Shown here: positions 33,553-41,389 of the stretch, piece by piece
Layout of the letters: each line of letters opens with the position of its first letter
Numbering within the stretch: the first letter of the stretch is position 1
Assembly (NCBI RefSeq): GCF_014207255.1
Contig: NZ_JACHCZ010000009.1
Coordinates: 116,066 to 180,065 of the forward strand
Source of the DNA: Pseudomonas sp. JAI120
GTDB taxonomy: Bacteria > Pseudomonadota > Gammaproteobacteria > Pseudomonadales > Pseudomonadaceae
Direction: 5' to 3'
DNA: 64,000 bases
Notes under the pieces: model-generated
Told to the model about the DNA's origin: nothing
Seen by the model: only the letters and a program-made list of their open reading frames with translations
The model's database searches: none
Translations under genes and position numbers: made by a program

Positions 33553-34998
33553 TTATCCCTGTGCCCAGCAGCCGTGCAGGGACATGCGCATCCGTAATGG
33601 AACCTTGACCCGCGCAATGGGCCCGCTGGCCATTTCGCGCGAATCCAGGATCACCAGCTCGCTACGCGCCTGGTCCAGCACATTCAGCAGTGCGACCACG
33701 TAACCGTCGGCCTCTTCGGCATCCGAAGAACGAGGGATGAATATGGGCTCCTGGAAACAACTGTTGTCCCCTGGGAACCAGGCGTCGGTGCTGCCCGTCT
33801 TGAGGTTCAGATGGGCCAACTGGTTGAAAAACTGAAAGGGCATGGGGCCGTTTGCGGGGTTGTAGGGCAGTGTCGGATCAAAGGCGAGCACAAAGCCGTG
33901 TTCGTACGGGCGACCCAGATAGCGCTCATCGCAGCGGGGAAACTCACACATGTAGTCGGTCAACGGTTGCGGCTCGACGTCATCCCGCGCGTCGTTCAGA
34001 TCAAACGTCCAGCGCATCAGGCTCGAAGGCAGGTCCTCGGGGGCGGGCACCGCACCGTCCGCCTGGGGGAAGAAATAAAACACGTTGCCGCCAGTAACCG
34101 GCATGTCCACGTACACTTTGCCGTCTTGATCGAAGGCATTGAGGGTGTGGCCTTGAAAGCTGTCCTTGGGGCCTTTGAACCAGCGGATAGCCTGCGCGTT
34201 GCCATTGCGCGGCAGCACGGCAAACAACTGCGGCAGATCAGGTTGCCACTGAAAATGCGGCCCGCCGTTTTTCATGCGTTCTACATCGACGGTCAGCGGA
34301 ATCAGTGGGAACACGACGTAGTGCTCGGTGACCGCAAAGTCATGCACCATCGCCGCGTAAGGTGCCTGGAACCAGATCTCTTTGAGCAGCTTGCCGTCGG
34401 GTGAGAGTTCGAAATACGCCATATCCGGCGTGCCGTCACCTTTGGCTTCATAACTGAAGGCCAGCAGGTTGCCGGTGACGGGGTCGATCTTGGGGTGGGC
34501 GGTAAAGGTCGCCGACTTGATTTGCCCGGCAAAATCCCATTCGCCCAGGGTTTCCAGGGTTTGCAGGTCCATGGCCCAGGGCAGGGCGTCCTCCTTGAGC
34601 GCGAGCAGCCTGCCGTTGTGAGGGATCACCGACGTATTGGCGGTGGTGTTGTTTTTGGCCGCCAGTGGGTCATTGGTGTACGTGTTTCGATAGACGCCAT
34701 TGAGGGAGCGGCCTTCACGGCGCTGCGCGAGCAAGCGATCGGTCTGCACGTAGCGTCGCCGCAGGGACACCTTGCCGTCAGCAAAATAGAAACCGCTGAC
34801 CATCCCGTCACCGTTGAAAAACATATCGCTGCCCAGCATGGGCGGGTATTGCGGGTCGGGGGCCACTTGATAGAAGACGCCTAGGATGGACGCGGGAAGG
34901 GTGCCTTCGACCTCAAGGTCCAGCACCTCGGCTTCTACACGACTAGGGCTATACAGCGCCCCGGAAAATTCAGGGGTTTGCGGGAATCGGGTACTCAT
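33553..34998 (-). CDS. Carotenoid-oxygenase-family dioxygenase (stilbene or phenylpropanoid cleavage)
   Basis: A 481-residue seven-bladed propeller enzyme of the carotenoid cleavage oxygenase family. Its four iron-binding histidines are visible in FTAHPKI, MVHDFAV, QGHTLNAF and the C-terminal SLHGCW. Bacterial members of this length (lignostilbene dioxygenase, isoeugenol monooxygenase) cleave a double bond conjugated to a phenol and release an aromatic aldehyde, which fits the aldehyde dehydrogenase in the cluster. The ATG at 34998 follows GAGG at good spacing. It has no signal peptide, so cleavage is cytoplasmic after uptake by the adjacent MFS protein. Carotenoids are an unlikely substrate. 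Confidence 0.87.
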   Translation of the reverse strand: MSTRFPQTPEFSGALYSPSRVEAEVLDLEVEGTLPASILGVFYQVAPDPQYPPMLGSDMFFNGDGMVSGFYFADGKVSLRRRYVQTDRLLAQRREGRSLNGVYRNTYTNDPLAAKNNTTANTSVIPHNGRLLALKEDALPWAMDLQTLETLGEWDFAGQIKSATFTAHPKIDPVTGNLLAFSYEAKGDGTPDMAYFELSPDGKLLKEIWFQAPYAAMVHDFAVTEHYVVFPLIPLTVDVERMKNGGPHFQWQPDLPQLFAVLPRNGNAQAIRWFKGPKDSFQGHTLNAFDQDGKVYVDMPVTGGNVFYFFPQADGAVPAPEDLPSSLMRWTFDLNDARDDVEPQPLTDYMCEFPRCDERYLGRPYEHGFVLAFDPTLPYNPANGPMPFQFFNQLAHLNLKTGSTDAWFPGDNSCFQEPIFIPRSSDAEEADGYVVALLNVLDQARSELVILDSREMASGPIARVKVPLRMRMSLHGCWAQG

Positions 34999-35023
34999 GG
35001 CTACGACCTCATGTGCGCAGTAT

Positions 35024-36220
35024 TTATTTATTGAGCAGGCCGGCGGGCAGCGCAGGCGCGTCGGGTGTTGAAGGGCCGGACGCGCGGCGAAAACGGGCAA
35101 CCATCCAGCAAGAGATGACCAGGGCGACGATATACGCCGAGGCCGCCAGCCAGCCGACCGCTCGGAAGTGTCCGTCACCGACGACCAGGGCCGCGCCAAA
35201 CGGGCCGAGGCCCTGGCCCACGAAGATCGCAGCATTGCCCAGGCCTGCGAGTCGACCGCTCGCGTCCAACTCGGCCGCCATCGAGAGCAGGTAGGGAAGG
35301 CTGAAGAACCAGACCATATGGATCAGGCATGCCGTGGTGGCGAACGCCATGGGGCTGTCGCCGTAGACCATGATCAGCGTGGCCATCACCGCCGTGCCGA
35401 ACCCCAGCAACTGCGGAAACAGCAGTCCCAGGCGCCGTCCGATAAGTCCCGCCAGCGCAGCACCGAGTGCCCCGGCAAGAATACTGCCACCCAGGATGGC
35501 GCCGATCTGCTGGGGCTCCAGGCCGATACTTTTGCCGATGCGTTCCTGATACACCCACAGCGCCGAATGGCCAAAAAACAACAGCGCAAACAGCCCGATC
35601 AACAAGAGTGACGTCAGGCCGAACGGCTGGGCCAGCCGAGCCGGTGCTCCGTCGGCGGGGGTGTACCGCGCAGGCACGCGCCCGCAGCCGAACAGGGCCA
35701 AGGCACTGGCGCCGGCCAGCAGGTAAAACGCGCCGTTGACGCCAAAGGCCATGAGCACCGCTGGCATCGAGGTCACCAGTAACATGCCCCAGAACAGATT
35801 ACCGATATTGATCACCGCGAACGTCGCGTCCTTGAATGTGCGCAGTGCCGCGGAGGCATACACCACCGCCATGACCGCGCCGCCGCTGGCGCCAGAGACG
35901 ATGCGGCACAGCAGCAGCGATGTCTCGCTGTGGAACCGGGTACTCGCCAGATTGGCGCAGACCAGCACCAGCAAGGCGAGCTGCGCCACCCATCGGCGAT
36001 TGACGCGGGTCATCAACAGGGCAGACACCCCGCAGGTGAGCGCCATGGCAATCAGTTCGCCTGCGAAAATCCTACCGATGGCATTGAGCGGGATACCGAG
36101 CTGATCGATAAAAGCCCCGCCCAGAATCGGTTGAATCTGCAAGGTGCCAAGGGACGTGACCATCATCAGGCAAATAGCCGCCAGTGATGTTTTGCTGTCG
36201 ATGCCAGCGGATGCATTCAT
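35024..36220 (-). CDS. MFS transporter, probable aromatic-compound importer
   Basis: A 398-residue major facilitator protein with 12 predicted helices. The general pattern is that of small aromatic or sugar transporters, but no subfamily-specific motif was recognised. It starts 39 bases after the outer-membrane protein gene and ends 25 bases before the carotenoid-oxygenase-family gene, all on the minus strand, so these three likely form one uptake-and-cleavage operon. Its substrate is inferred from position only. Confidence 0.82.
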   Translation of the reverse strand: MNASAGIDSKTSLAAICLMMVTSLGTLQIQPILGGAFIDQLGIPLNAIGRIFAGELIAMALTCGVSALLMTRVNRRWVAQLALLVLVCANLASTRFHSETSLLLCRIVSGASGGAVMAVVYASAALRTFKDATFAVINIGNLFWGMLLVTSMPAVLMAFGVNGAFYLLAGASALALFGCGRVPARYTPADGAPARLAQPFGLTSLLLIGLFALLFFGHSALWVYQERIGKSIGLEPQQIGAILGGSILAGALGAALAGLIGRRLGLLFPQLLGFGTAVMATLIMVYGDSPMAFATTACLIHMVWFFSLPYLLSMAAELDASGRLAGLGNAAIFVGQGLGPFGAALVVGDGHFRAVGWLAASAYIVALVISCWMVARFRRASGPSTPDAPALPAGLLNK

Positions 36221-36259
36221 GAATGCAGTACCTCGATAGGGTGAGCGAGCGCTTGTCGG

Positions 36260-37252
36260 TCAGAAGGTGTGGGCGTAACGAACCTGCACGGCATAGTCCT
36301 GCCGGGAGCGGTTCTCGACACCGGTTTCCTTGTAAGTGTTGAGCCAGAAGCCTTGGCCTTCACTGATTTTCCAGAACATGCCGGGGCCTATGCCCAGCAC
36401 TTTTTCCCGCGAGTCGCTCAGCCGGTCGCCGTTGATCTGGTCGTCGGTGATCTGCCGGAAGTAATAGCCGTTGATCCCCACCGACACGTTGGGGATGACT
36501 TCATAGGACGCCGTGAAGTTGGCCCAGGCCGACTGCCCGGCGCGGCTGTCACTTACCGGTTTGCCCTCGAAGGAGTCCTGCGAGCTGCTGGCCGGATCGC
36601 GGTTCTTGAAGTTGTACAGGTAATGCAGGCGCCAACTGACTTCCCAACGCGGTGCCGGCATCCAGGTTGCGGCCCAGTAGGGGTTCAGGGAGTAATAGTT
36701 CGACCCTGGGTTGAGGTCTTTGTGTTTGTCGTATTTACCGGTCGGCAGGATCGTGTCAAAGGCCACCCGCTGCACAAACACCGGGCGCCCGTGCGCATCG
36801 ACGATAGGATCGAATTGGATCTGCGGCCCGACGGTGACATCGCCAAGCCCTGTGGCGTTGTCTTGCAGCGCCGGTCCATTACTGCCAAAGGTGGCATCCA
36901 GTGACACGACGGGCACCAGCAAGCTCCAGCCCAGGTGCGCACCGCCGCCAATGGTGTCGGGCGAGTAGTAGCTGAGTTGGTTGATCAGCGTGATCACGTT
37001 GATTTTGGGATTGTCGAAGGCGCTGTTGGCCTTGCCGCTGTTGGTCCTGAGACTGCTGGCGGTACTGAACTTCAAGTAGGTGAGATGGGACAGGCCGGGC
37101 GGCCCGGCAAAACCATCGTAGAAACTGGTGCCGCCGAGGTTGATGCCACTGGGCTCGGTCACCGAGGGCGCTGGCGGCCCATCGGCGGCGAAGACAACTG
37201 ACGAGGCGAAGCTGAGCACCAGGCACGCTGGCAAGTATTTGAGTGGGCTCAT
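36260..37252 (-). CDS. SphA/MetA-pathway-type outer-membrane protein
   Basis: A protein of about 330 residues with a signal peptide (about residues 1-23, ending VVFA) and a beta-barrel style sequence of alternating aromatic strands ending in Phe (VRYAHTF), as usual for outer-membrane proteins. It resembles the phenol/meta-cleavage-pathway outer-membrane family often found in aromatic operons. The ATG at 37252 gives a clean signal peptide; the ribosome site is weak. As the first gene before an MFS transporter and the double-bond-cleaving oxygenase, it probably lets a hydrophobic aromatic compound through the outer membrane. Confidence 0.8.
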   Translation of the reverse strand: MSPLKYLPACLVLSFASSVVFAADGPPAPSVTEPSGINLGGTSFYDGFAGPPGLSHLTYLKFSTASSLRTNSGKANSAFDNPKINVITLINQLSYYSPDTIGGGAHLGWSLLVPVVSLDATFGSNGPALQDNATGLGDVTVGPQIQFDPIVDAHGRPVFVQRVAFDTILPTGKYDKHKDLNPGSNYYSLNPYWAATWMPAPRWEVSWRLHYLYNFKNRDPASSSQDSFEGKPVSDSRAGQSAWANFTASYEVIPNVSVGINGYYFRQITDDQINGDRLSDSREKVLGIGPGMFWKISEGQGFWLNTYKETGVENRSRQDYAVQVRYAHTF

Positions 37253-37393
37253 GGACGTGGCTCTATTATTGGAATTGTGAGCAGAGGGAACTCCCTCGCA
37301 CAATCACCCTAAGCCAAACCCCGCCGGCGTACTTGAGCGGTACCGCCAGAGTTGACTGATAGCGCCACGGGGCTCGTTTTAACGCCGGCGCTG

Positions 37394-38332
37394 TTAGCCC
37401 CCGTAGCGAAACCCACCCGACAACTTGCCCTTCAAATACCCCACCAACGCACTCACCGACTTCGGCACATGGGGCGAATACGGTCGGATCAGGTAGATCT
37501 CGTCGGCAAACGCGCCCCTGAGTGTCCAGCCCTTGAGCACCTGCACCAGCTTGCCGCTGGCCAGCGCCGCCTGGGCGCTGAAGTCCGGGAGCAGGGCGAT
37601 GCCCAAGTGGTTGAGCGCCGAATCACGCAGGGCTTCGCTGTTGTTGGTGGCGAAGCTGCCGGCGATGGGCACGGTGAGGCGTTCCACGGTTTTGTTGCCG
37701 CGCTCGAACGTCCACGCGGGCTGGTCGGTGCCGCGTGGGTAGAACAGGCAGTTGTGCGCGGACAGGTCGCCGGGTTCGCGCGGTTCGCCGTGGCGTTGCA
37801 GGTAATCGCGGGTGGCGACCAGCACCGAGCCGGTGTCGCACAGTTTCCACGCCACGTGGGTTTCCGGCACCTGGAAGCCATGGCGCACCGCCAGGTCGTA
37901 GCCCTCGGCCGCCAGTGAACTCAGGGCATCCGACACATCCAGCTGGATACGCACCTGCGGGTACTGCTGCAGGAATTCCGACAAGTGCGGCACCAGCTGT
38001 TGCCGGGCGAATGCCACGGGGGCGGTCAAGCGCACCAGGCCGCGGATTTCCCCGGCGGAATCGCGCACCGACGAGAAGCTGCGCGCGATTTGCTCATAGG
38101 CACCGCGCACTTCACGGGTCAACGACAACCCCGCATCGGTCAACCGCACACTGCGCGTGGTGCGCGTCACCAGCCGTGTGCCGGTGGCTTTCTCCAGGTC
38201 GGAAATGCGCTGGCTGACTGCGGATTTACTCACCCCCAGGCGCGCGGCTGCGGCGGTGTAGGTGCCGTGTTCCTCCAGCACTGAGAGCCAGTGAATGTGG
38301 GTCCACAGCCCTTCGATCTCGGATTTTTCCAT
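37394..38332 (-). CDS. LysR-family regulator, divergent from mmsA
   Basis: A 312-residue LysR regulator with the N-terminal helix-turn-helix HGTYTAAAARLGVSKSAVSQ and effector domain in GLVRLTAPVAFARQQLVPHL. The ATG at 38332 is chosen; a TTG at 38359 would add 9 residues. The gene diverges from mmsA with a 15-base perfect palindrome between them, so regulation of the semialdehyde dehydrogenase is the likely role. Confidence 0.9.
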   Translation of the reverse strand: MEKSEIEGLWTHIHWLSVLEEHGTYTAAAARLGVSKSAVSQRISDLEKATGTRLVTRTTRSVRLTDAGLSLTREVRGAYEQIARSFSSVRDSAGEIRGLVRLTAPVAFARQQLVPHLSEFLQQYPQVRIQLDVSDALSSLAAEGYDLAVRHGFQVPETHVAWKLCDTGSVLVATRDYLQRHGEPREPGDLSAHNCLFYPRGTDQPAWTFERGNKTVERLTVPIAGSFATNNSEALRDSALNHLGIALLPDFSAQAALASGKLVQVLKGWTLRGAFADEIYLIRPYSPHVPKSVSALVGYLKGKLSGGFRYGG

Positions 38333-38379
38333 GGGCTTATTGTTCGCTTGTGAGGACAATCAGTTCTTGATTCTGCTCT

Positions 38380-38394
38380 GGTTTGGAACAAACC
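38380..38394. promoter_or_regulatory. Palindromic operator between lysR and mmsA
   Basis: GGTTTG-GAA-CAAACC is a perfect 6-bp dyad with a 3-base centre, located 48 bases from each of the two divergent starts. Symmetry and position suit binding of the LysR protein. Confidence 0.5.
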
Positions 38395-38441
38395 GAAAGC
38401 CTATCGTGTGTCCCAACGCAACCCACCTGGGATCTACTGCC

Positions 38442-39941
38442 ATGACTACAACAATCGAGCACTACATCAACGACCAGCGCGTCAGTCGCGATGATCGCTA
38501 TCAGGACGTCTACAACCCGGCCACCGGCGAAGTGACCGGCCGCGTCGCACTGGCCAGCAGCCAGACCGTGTCCGAAGCCGTCGCCGCTGCCCAGGCCGCT
38601 TTTGCCGGCTGGGCCGACACTCCGCCCATCCGCCGCGCCCGCGTGCTGTTCGAATACCTGCACCTGCTGCGTGAGCGCAAGGACGACCTGGCGCGCATCA
38701 TCGTCGCCGAACACGGCAAGGTCTTCACCGATGCCCAGGGCGAAGTCGACCGTGGCATCGACATTCTCGAATTCGCCTGCGGCATCCCCAACCTGCTCAA
38801 GGGCGAGCATTCCGACCAGGTCTCCCGTGGCATGGACAACTGGACGATGCGCCAACCCCTGGGCGTCGTGGCCGGTGTCACGCCGTTCAACTTCCCGGTG
38901 ATGGTGCCGATGTGGATGTACCCAATCGCCATCGCGGCGGGTAACACCTTCATCCTCAAGCCAAGCCCGACCGATCCAAGTGCTTCGCTGTTCATGGCTG
39001 AACTGCTGCGTGAAGCCGGCCTGCCCAAAGGCGTGTTCAACGTGGTGCAGGGTGATAAGGAATCGGTGGACGCGCTGATCGCACACCCGGACGTCAAGGC
39101 CGTGAGCTTCGTCGGCTCCACGCCGATTGCGCAGTACATCTACGAAACCGGTGCGCGCAACGGCAAGCGTGTGCAAGGCCTGGGCGGCGCGAAGAACCAC
39201 ATGGTGGTGATGCCGGACGCGGATATCGAAAAAACCGTCGACGCCTTGATGGGCGCCGCCTACGGCAGTGCCGGCGAACGCTGCATGGCCATTTCCGTAG
39301 CGGTGCTGGTCGGCGATGTCGGTGACAAAGTCATCGCCGCGCTGATCGAACGCGCCAAGCACCTGCGCATCACCGACGGCCGCGACCTCAAGGCCGAGAT
39401 GGGCCCGATTGTGTCCCGCGCCGCACTGGAGCGCATCAGCGGCTACATCGAACAAGGCGTGCAGGCCGGCGCGCAACTGCTGCTCGACGGACGTGACTAT
39501 GTACCCACCGAGGCTGGCCTGGAAAACGGTTTCTGGCTCGGCGCGACCTTGTTCGACCACGTAACTAAAGAGATGAGCATCTACCGCGAAGAAATCTTCG
39601 GCCCGGTGCTGGCCTGCGTGCGCGTGAATGACTTTGCCGAGGCGGTGAAGCTGGTCAACGACCACGAATTCGGCAACGGCGTCAGCTGCTTTACCCGCGA
39701 CGGCAACATTGCCCGCGAGTTTGCCCGGCGTATCGAAGTGGGCATGGTCGGCATCAACGTGCCGATCCCGGTGCCGATGGCGTGGCACGGGTTTGGTGGC
39801 TGGAAGAAGAGCCTGTTCGGTGACATGCATGCCTACGGCACTGAGGGGGTGCGCTTCTACACCAAGCAGAAATCGATCATGCAGCGCTGGTCGGAGAGCA
39901 TCGAGCAGGGCGCGGAGTTTGCGATGCCGGTGTCCAAATAA
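38442..39941 (+). CDS. mmsA: CoA-acylating methylmalonate-semialdehyde dehydrogenase
   Basis: A 499-residue aldehyde dehydrogenase of the MMSDH group, which turns methylmalonate semialdehyde (or malonate semialdehyde) into propionyl-CoA (acetyl-CoA) with NAD and CoA. The catalytic cysteine is C281 in GERCMAIS, and the family-specific GLGGAKNHMVVMPDAD replaces the glutamate of hydrolytic aldehyde dehydrogenases. The ATG at 38442 gives the family length; much longer in-frame extensions upstream run through the promoter. The usual neighbour genes for valine, inositol or beta-alanine use (mmsB, iol or transaminase) are not adjacent, so its pathway here is open. Confidence 0.9.
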   Translation: MTTTIEHYINDQRVSRDDRYQDVYNPATGEVTGRVALASSQTVSEAVAAAQAAFAGWADTPPIRRARVLFEYLHLLRERKDDLARIIVAEHGKVFTDAQGEVDRGIDILEFACGIPNLLKGEHSDQVSRGMDNWTMRQPLGVVAGVTPFNFPVMVPMWMYPIAIAAGNTFILKPSPTDPSASLFMAELLREAGLPKGVFNVVQGDKESVDALIAHPDVKAVSFVGSTPIAQYIYETGARNGKRVQGLGGAKNHMVVMPDADIEKTVDALMGAAYGSAGERCMAISVAVLVGDVGDKVIAALIERAKHLRITDGRDLKAEMGPIVSRAALERISGYIEQGVQAGAQLLLDGRDYVPTEAGLENGFWLGATLFDHVTKEMSIYREEIFGPVLACVRVNDFAEAVKLVNDHEFGNGVSCFTRDGNIAREFARRIEVGMVGINVPIPVPMAWHGFGGWKKSLFGDMHAYGTEGVRFYTKQKSIMQRWSESIEQGAEFAMPVSK

Positions 39942-39968
39942 CGCTTGGAAGAACACCGTAGGGCAAAT

Positions 39969-40009
39969 GTGGGAGGGGCAGTGCGACGATTCGACTTGCC
40001 CCCTCCCAC
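39969..40009. repeat. REP-type palindrome acting as mmsA terminator
   Basis: GTGGGAGGGGCA (39969-39980) and TGCCCCCTCCCAC (39997-40009) pair around a 16-base loop and are followed by TTTT. It belongs to the same repeat class as 42677-42709 and 45814-45839. Confidence 0.8.
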
Positions 40010-40033
40010 TTTTGGTTGTTTTTCACTTGAGGG

Positions 40034-40062
40034 TTGACGGCCAGGCAAATGACGAATACTGT
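40034..40062 (+). promoter_or_regulatory. Promoter of the pectin lyase gene
   Basis: TTGACG (-35, 40034-40039) and TACTGT (-10, 40057-40062) are separated by exactly 17 bases. The predicted transcription start is near 40069. The -10 hexamer overlaps an SOS box, giving a classical repressor-over-promoter arrangement. Confidence 0.7.
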
Positions 40063-40074
40063 ACATAAACACAG
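40059..40074 (+). promoter_or_regulatory. LexA (SOS) box
   Basis: CTGTACATAAACACAG matches the CTGT-N8-ACAG LexA consensus without mismatch in the two half-sites. It covers the -10 element and the predicted start of the pectin lyase transcript. DNA-damage induction of pectin lyase is known from Pseudomonas marginalis and Pectobacterium; in Pectobacterium it acts through Rdg regulators, whereas here the box suggests direct LexA control. Confidence 0.8.
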
Positions 40075-40156
40075 TGTTTAAGCGCTGATCAACCAGGATG
40101 GCAACATCAGCCACGCCAAACACTGTGTGCAAGTTAATGGATTAACTTCATGCACA
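40069..40156 (+). other. Structured leader of the pectin lyase mRNA
   Basis: The predicted 5' end, ACACAGTGTTT (40069-40079), can pair over 11 bp with AAACACTGTGT (40118-40128). The next segment forms TGTGCA-AGTTAAT...ATTAACT-TCA-TGCACA (40126-40156), whose first three bases overlap the first stem. A 15-codon open frame (ATG 40098 to TAA 40143-40145) lies between, but it has no clear ribosome site. Together with the terminator that follows, this is the layout of a transcription attenuator. Confidence 0.5.
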
Positions 40157-40180
40157 GGCTCGTTCTACCGAGCCGTTTTT
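40157..40180 (+). terminator. Intrinsic terminator between promoter and pectin lyase start
   Basis: GGCTCG-TTCTAC-CGAGCC forms a 6-bp GC-rich stem followed by GTTTTT. It lies about 90 bases after the predicted transcription start and only 20 bases before the ATG, so transcripts must read through it to express the enzyme. Confidence 0.75.
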
Positions 40181-40199
40181 ATGTATAGAGAGGGAACTC

Positions 40200-41138
40200 A
40201 TGTCGTATCCAGAAAGCAAACTCACCGGCTTGACCGGTTTCGCCCTTGCGGCAAAAGTGACCGGCGGCTGGTCCGGCCCTGTGGTCAGTATCACCAGCCT
40301 GGATCAACTCAAGGCCAATATTGGCGACACTACCCCACGGGTATTGGTGATCAACAGTAATATCTCGGCGTCGAGCCTGACCAAAGTCAACATGGGCGCC
40401 AACAAGACCCTGATCGGTTCGTTCCAGAACCGTACGTTGGAGAATATTCACCTGCGTGCAACCGCGCAGTCGCAGAACATTATTCTGCAGAATATTATCT
40501 TCAAACATTCGGCGAGCATTAAGGCCAATGATGATATTCAGGTCTACCTGAACTACGGCAGCAAGTACTGGATTGACCATTGCTCTTTTGTCGGGCACAG
40601 CTGGTCAACCACTGACGGCAGTGAAGACAAACTGGTGTATATCGGTGAAAAAGCCGATTATGCCACCATCAGCAACTGCTTCTTTGGCAGCCACAAATAC
40701 GGCCTGATCTTCGGTCATCCGGCGGATGATAATAAGGCGGAGTTCAACGGTTACCCGCGCCTGACGGTGTGCCATAACCGCTTCGAGAACATGGAAGTGC
40801 GCGCACCCGGCTTGATGCGTTACGGTTATTTCCATGTCTACAACAACTACATCAATAACTTCCACCTCGGTTTTACCCTGGCGCAGAATGCCAATATCCT
40901 CTCTGAAAGCAACTATTTTGGCGAAGGCAGCCAAAACAAAGGCATGTTGGATGATAAAGGCACCGGGACGTTCACTGATACAAACAGTGTGCCGCCGATC
41001 ACGAACCAGAAGTCGCCCAAGGCACAATGGACGGCAAGTTCTAACTACGCCTATACCTTGAAGACGGCGGCGCAAGCCAAGGACTTCACCCAGAAGAATG
41101 CCGGGGCTCAGGCTGCGGCGCTGGTATTCGGTAGTTGA
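40200..41138 (+). CDS. pnl: Pectin lyase, polysaccharide lyase family 1
   Basis: A 312-residue parallel beta-helix lyase that cleaves methylated pectin by beta-elimination. The PL1 signature WIDHCSF and the catalytic-arginine region VRAPGLMRYGYFHVYNNY are present, with repeated Asn/Asp ladder positions. There is no signal peptide, as in the pectin lyases of P. marginalis and Pectobacterium, to which the size corresponds. ATG 40200 follows AGAGGG. Base composition is lower in GC than that of most neighbours. It has its own SOS-type promoter and a terminator-bearing leader, and is followed in the same direction by levansucrase. Pectate lyase rather than pectin lyase activity remains possible. 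Confidence 0.88.
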   Translation: MSYPESKLTGLTGFALAAKVTGGWSGPVVSITSLDQLKANIGDTTPRVLVINSNISASSLTKVNMGANKTLIGSFQNRTLENIHLRATAQSQNIILQNIIFKHSASIKANDDIQVYLNYGSKYWIDHCSFVGHSWSTTDGSEDKLVYIGEKADYATISNCFFGSHKYGLIFGHPADDNKAEFNGYPRLTVCHNRFENMEVRAPGLMRYGYFHVYNNYINNFHLGFTLAQNANILSESNYFGEGSQNKGMLDDKGTGTFTDTNSVPPITNQKSPKAQWTASSNYAYTLKTAAQAKDFTQKNAGAQAAALVFGS

Positions 41139-41178
41139 GTAGCTAGCTTTTTACTGAGCTGTCATTTATTGCAAGTGC

Positions 41179-41211
41179 CACTGTCTTTATATCAAGGATA
41201 TAAATACAGTG
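41179..41211. other. Long AT-rich hairpin between pectin lyase and levansucrase genes
   Basis: CACTGT-C-TTTATATC and GATATAAA-T-ACAGTG pair as 6 bp plus 8 bp around one mismatch, with a 3-base loop (AAG). It lies 40 bases after the pectin lyase stop in a 251-base AT-rich gap. No T-run follows. It could end the upstream transcript or bind a regulator of the levansucrase promoter; no gene is evident in the gap. Confidence 0.55.
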
Positions 41212-41389
41212 ATGGCCTTTGTAATCTAAATAATTCTTCATGTTGCGATAAGCGGGTGCCCATGTTAAACCTTGGTGCGCACTTGCAGGGCCAACTATCT
41301 CTTGCTCTTTCAGTCAGTATTAAGTTGCTGGCTGCCAGGTGCTATTTAATCTTCGCTTGTCATTTAAGCGTCAGCAAAAGGACATCATC

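Noticed and set aside
33553..34998. Carotenoid cleavage as the function of the carotenoid-oxygenase-family enzyme
   Set aside because: No carotenoid genes are nearby, and the enzyme is embedded with aromatic aldehyde and ring-cleavage genes, which favours phenolic substrates.
38337..39956. 539-codon open frame on the minus strand
   Set aside because: It is antisense to mmsA, with the His/Gln-rich composition typical of shadow frames and no recognisable motif.
40098..40145. 15-codon leader peptide as a definite gene
   Set aside because: AGG touches the ATG without spacing and there is no run of a single regulatory codon; it is mentioned only as part of the leader.
41179..41211. Second LexA box upstream of levansucrase
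   Set aside because: CTGT and ACAG occur in the hairpin but are separated by 21 bases instead of 8, so the element does not fit the SOS consensus.
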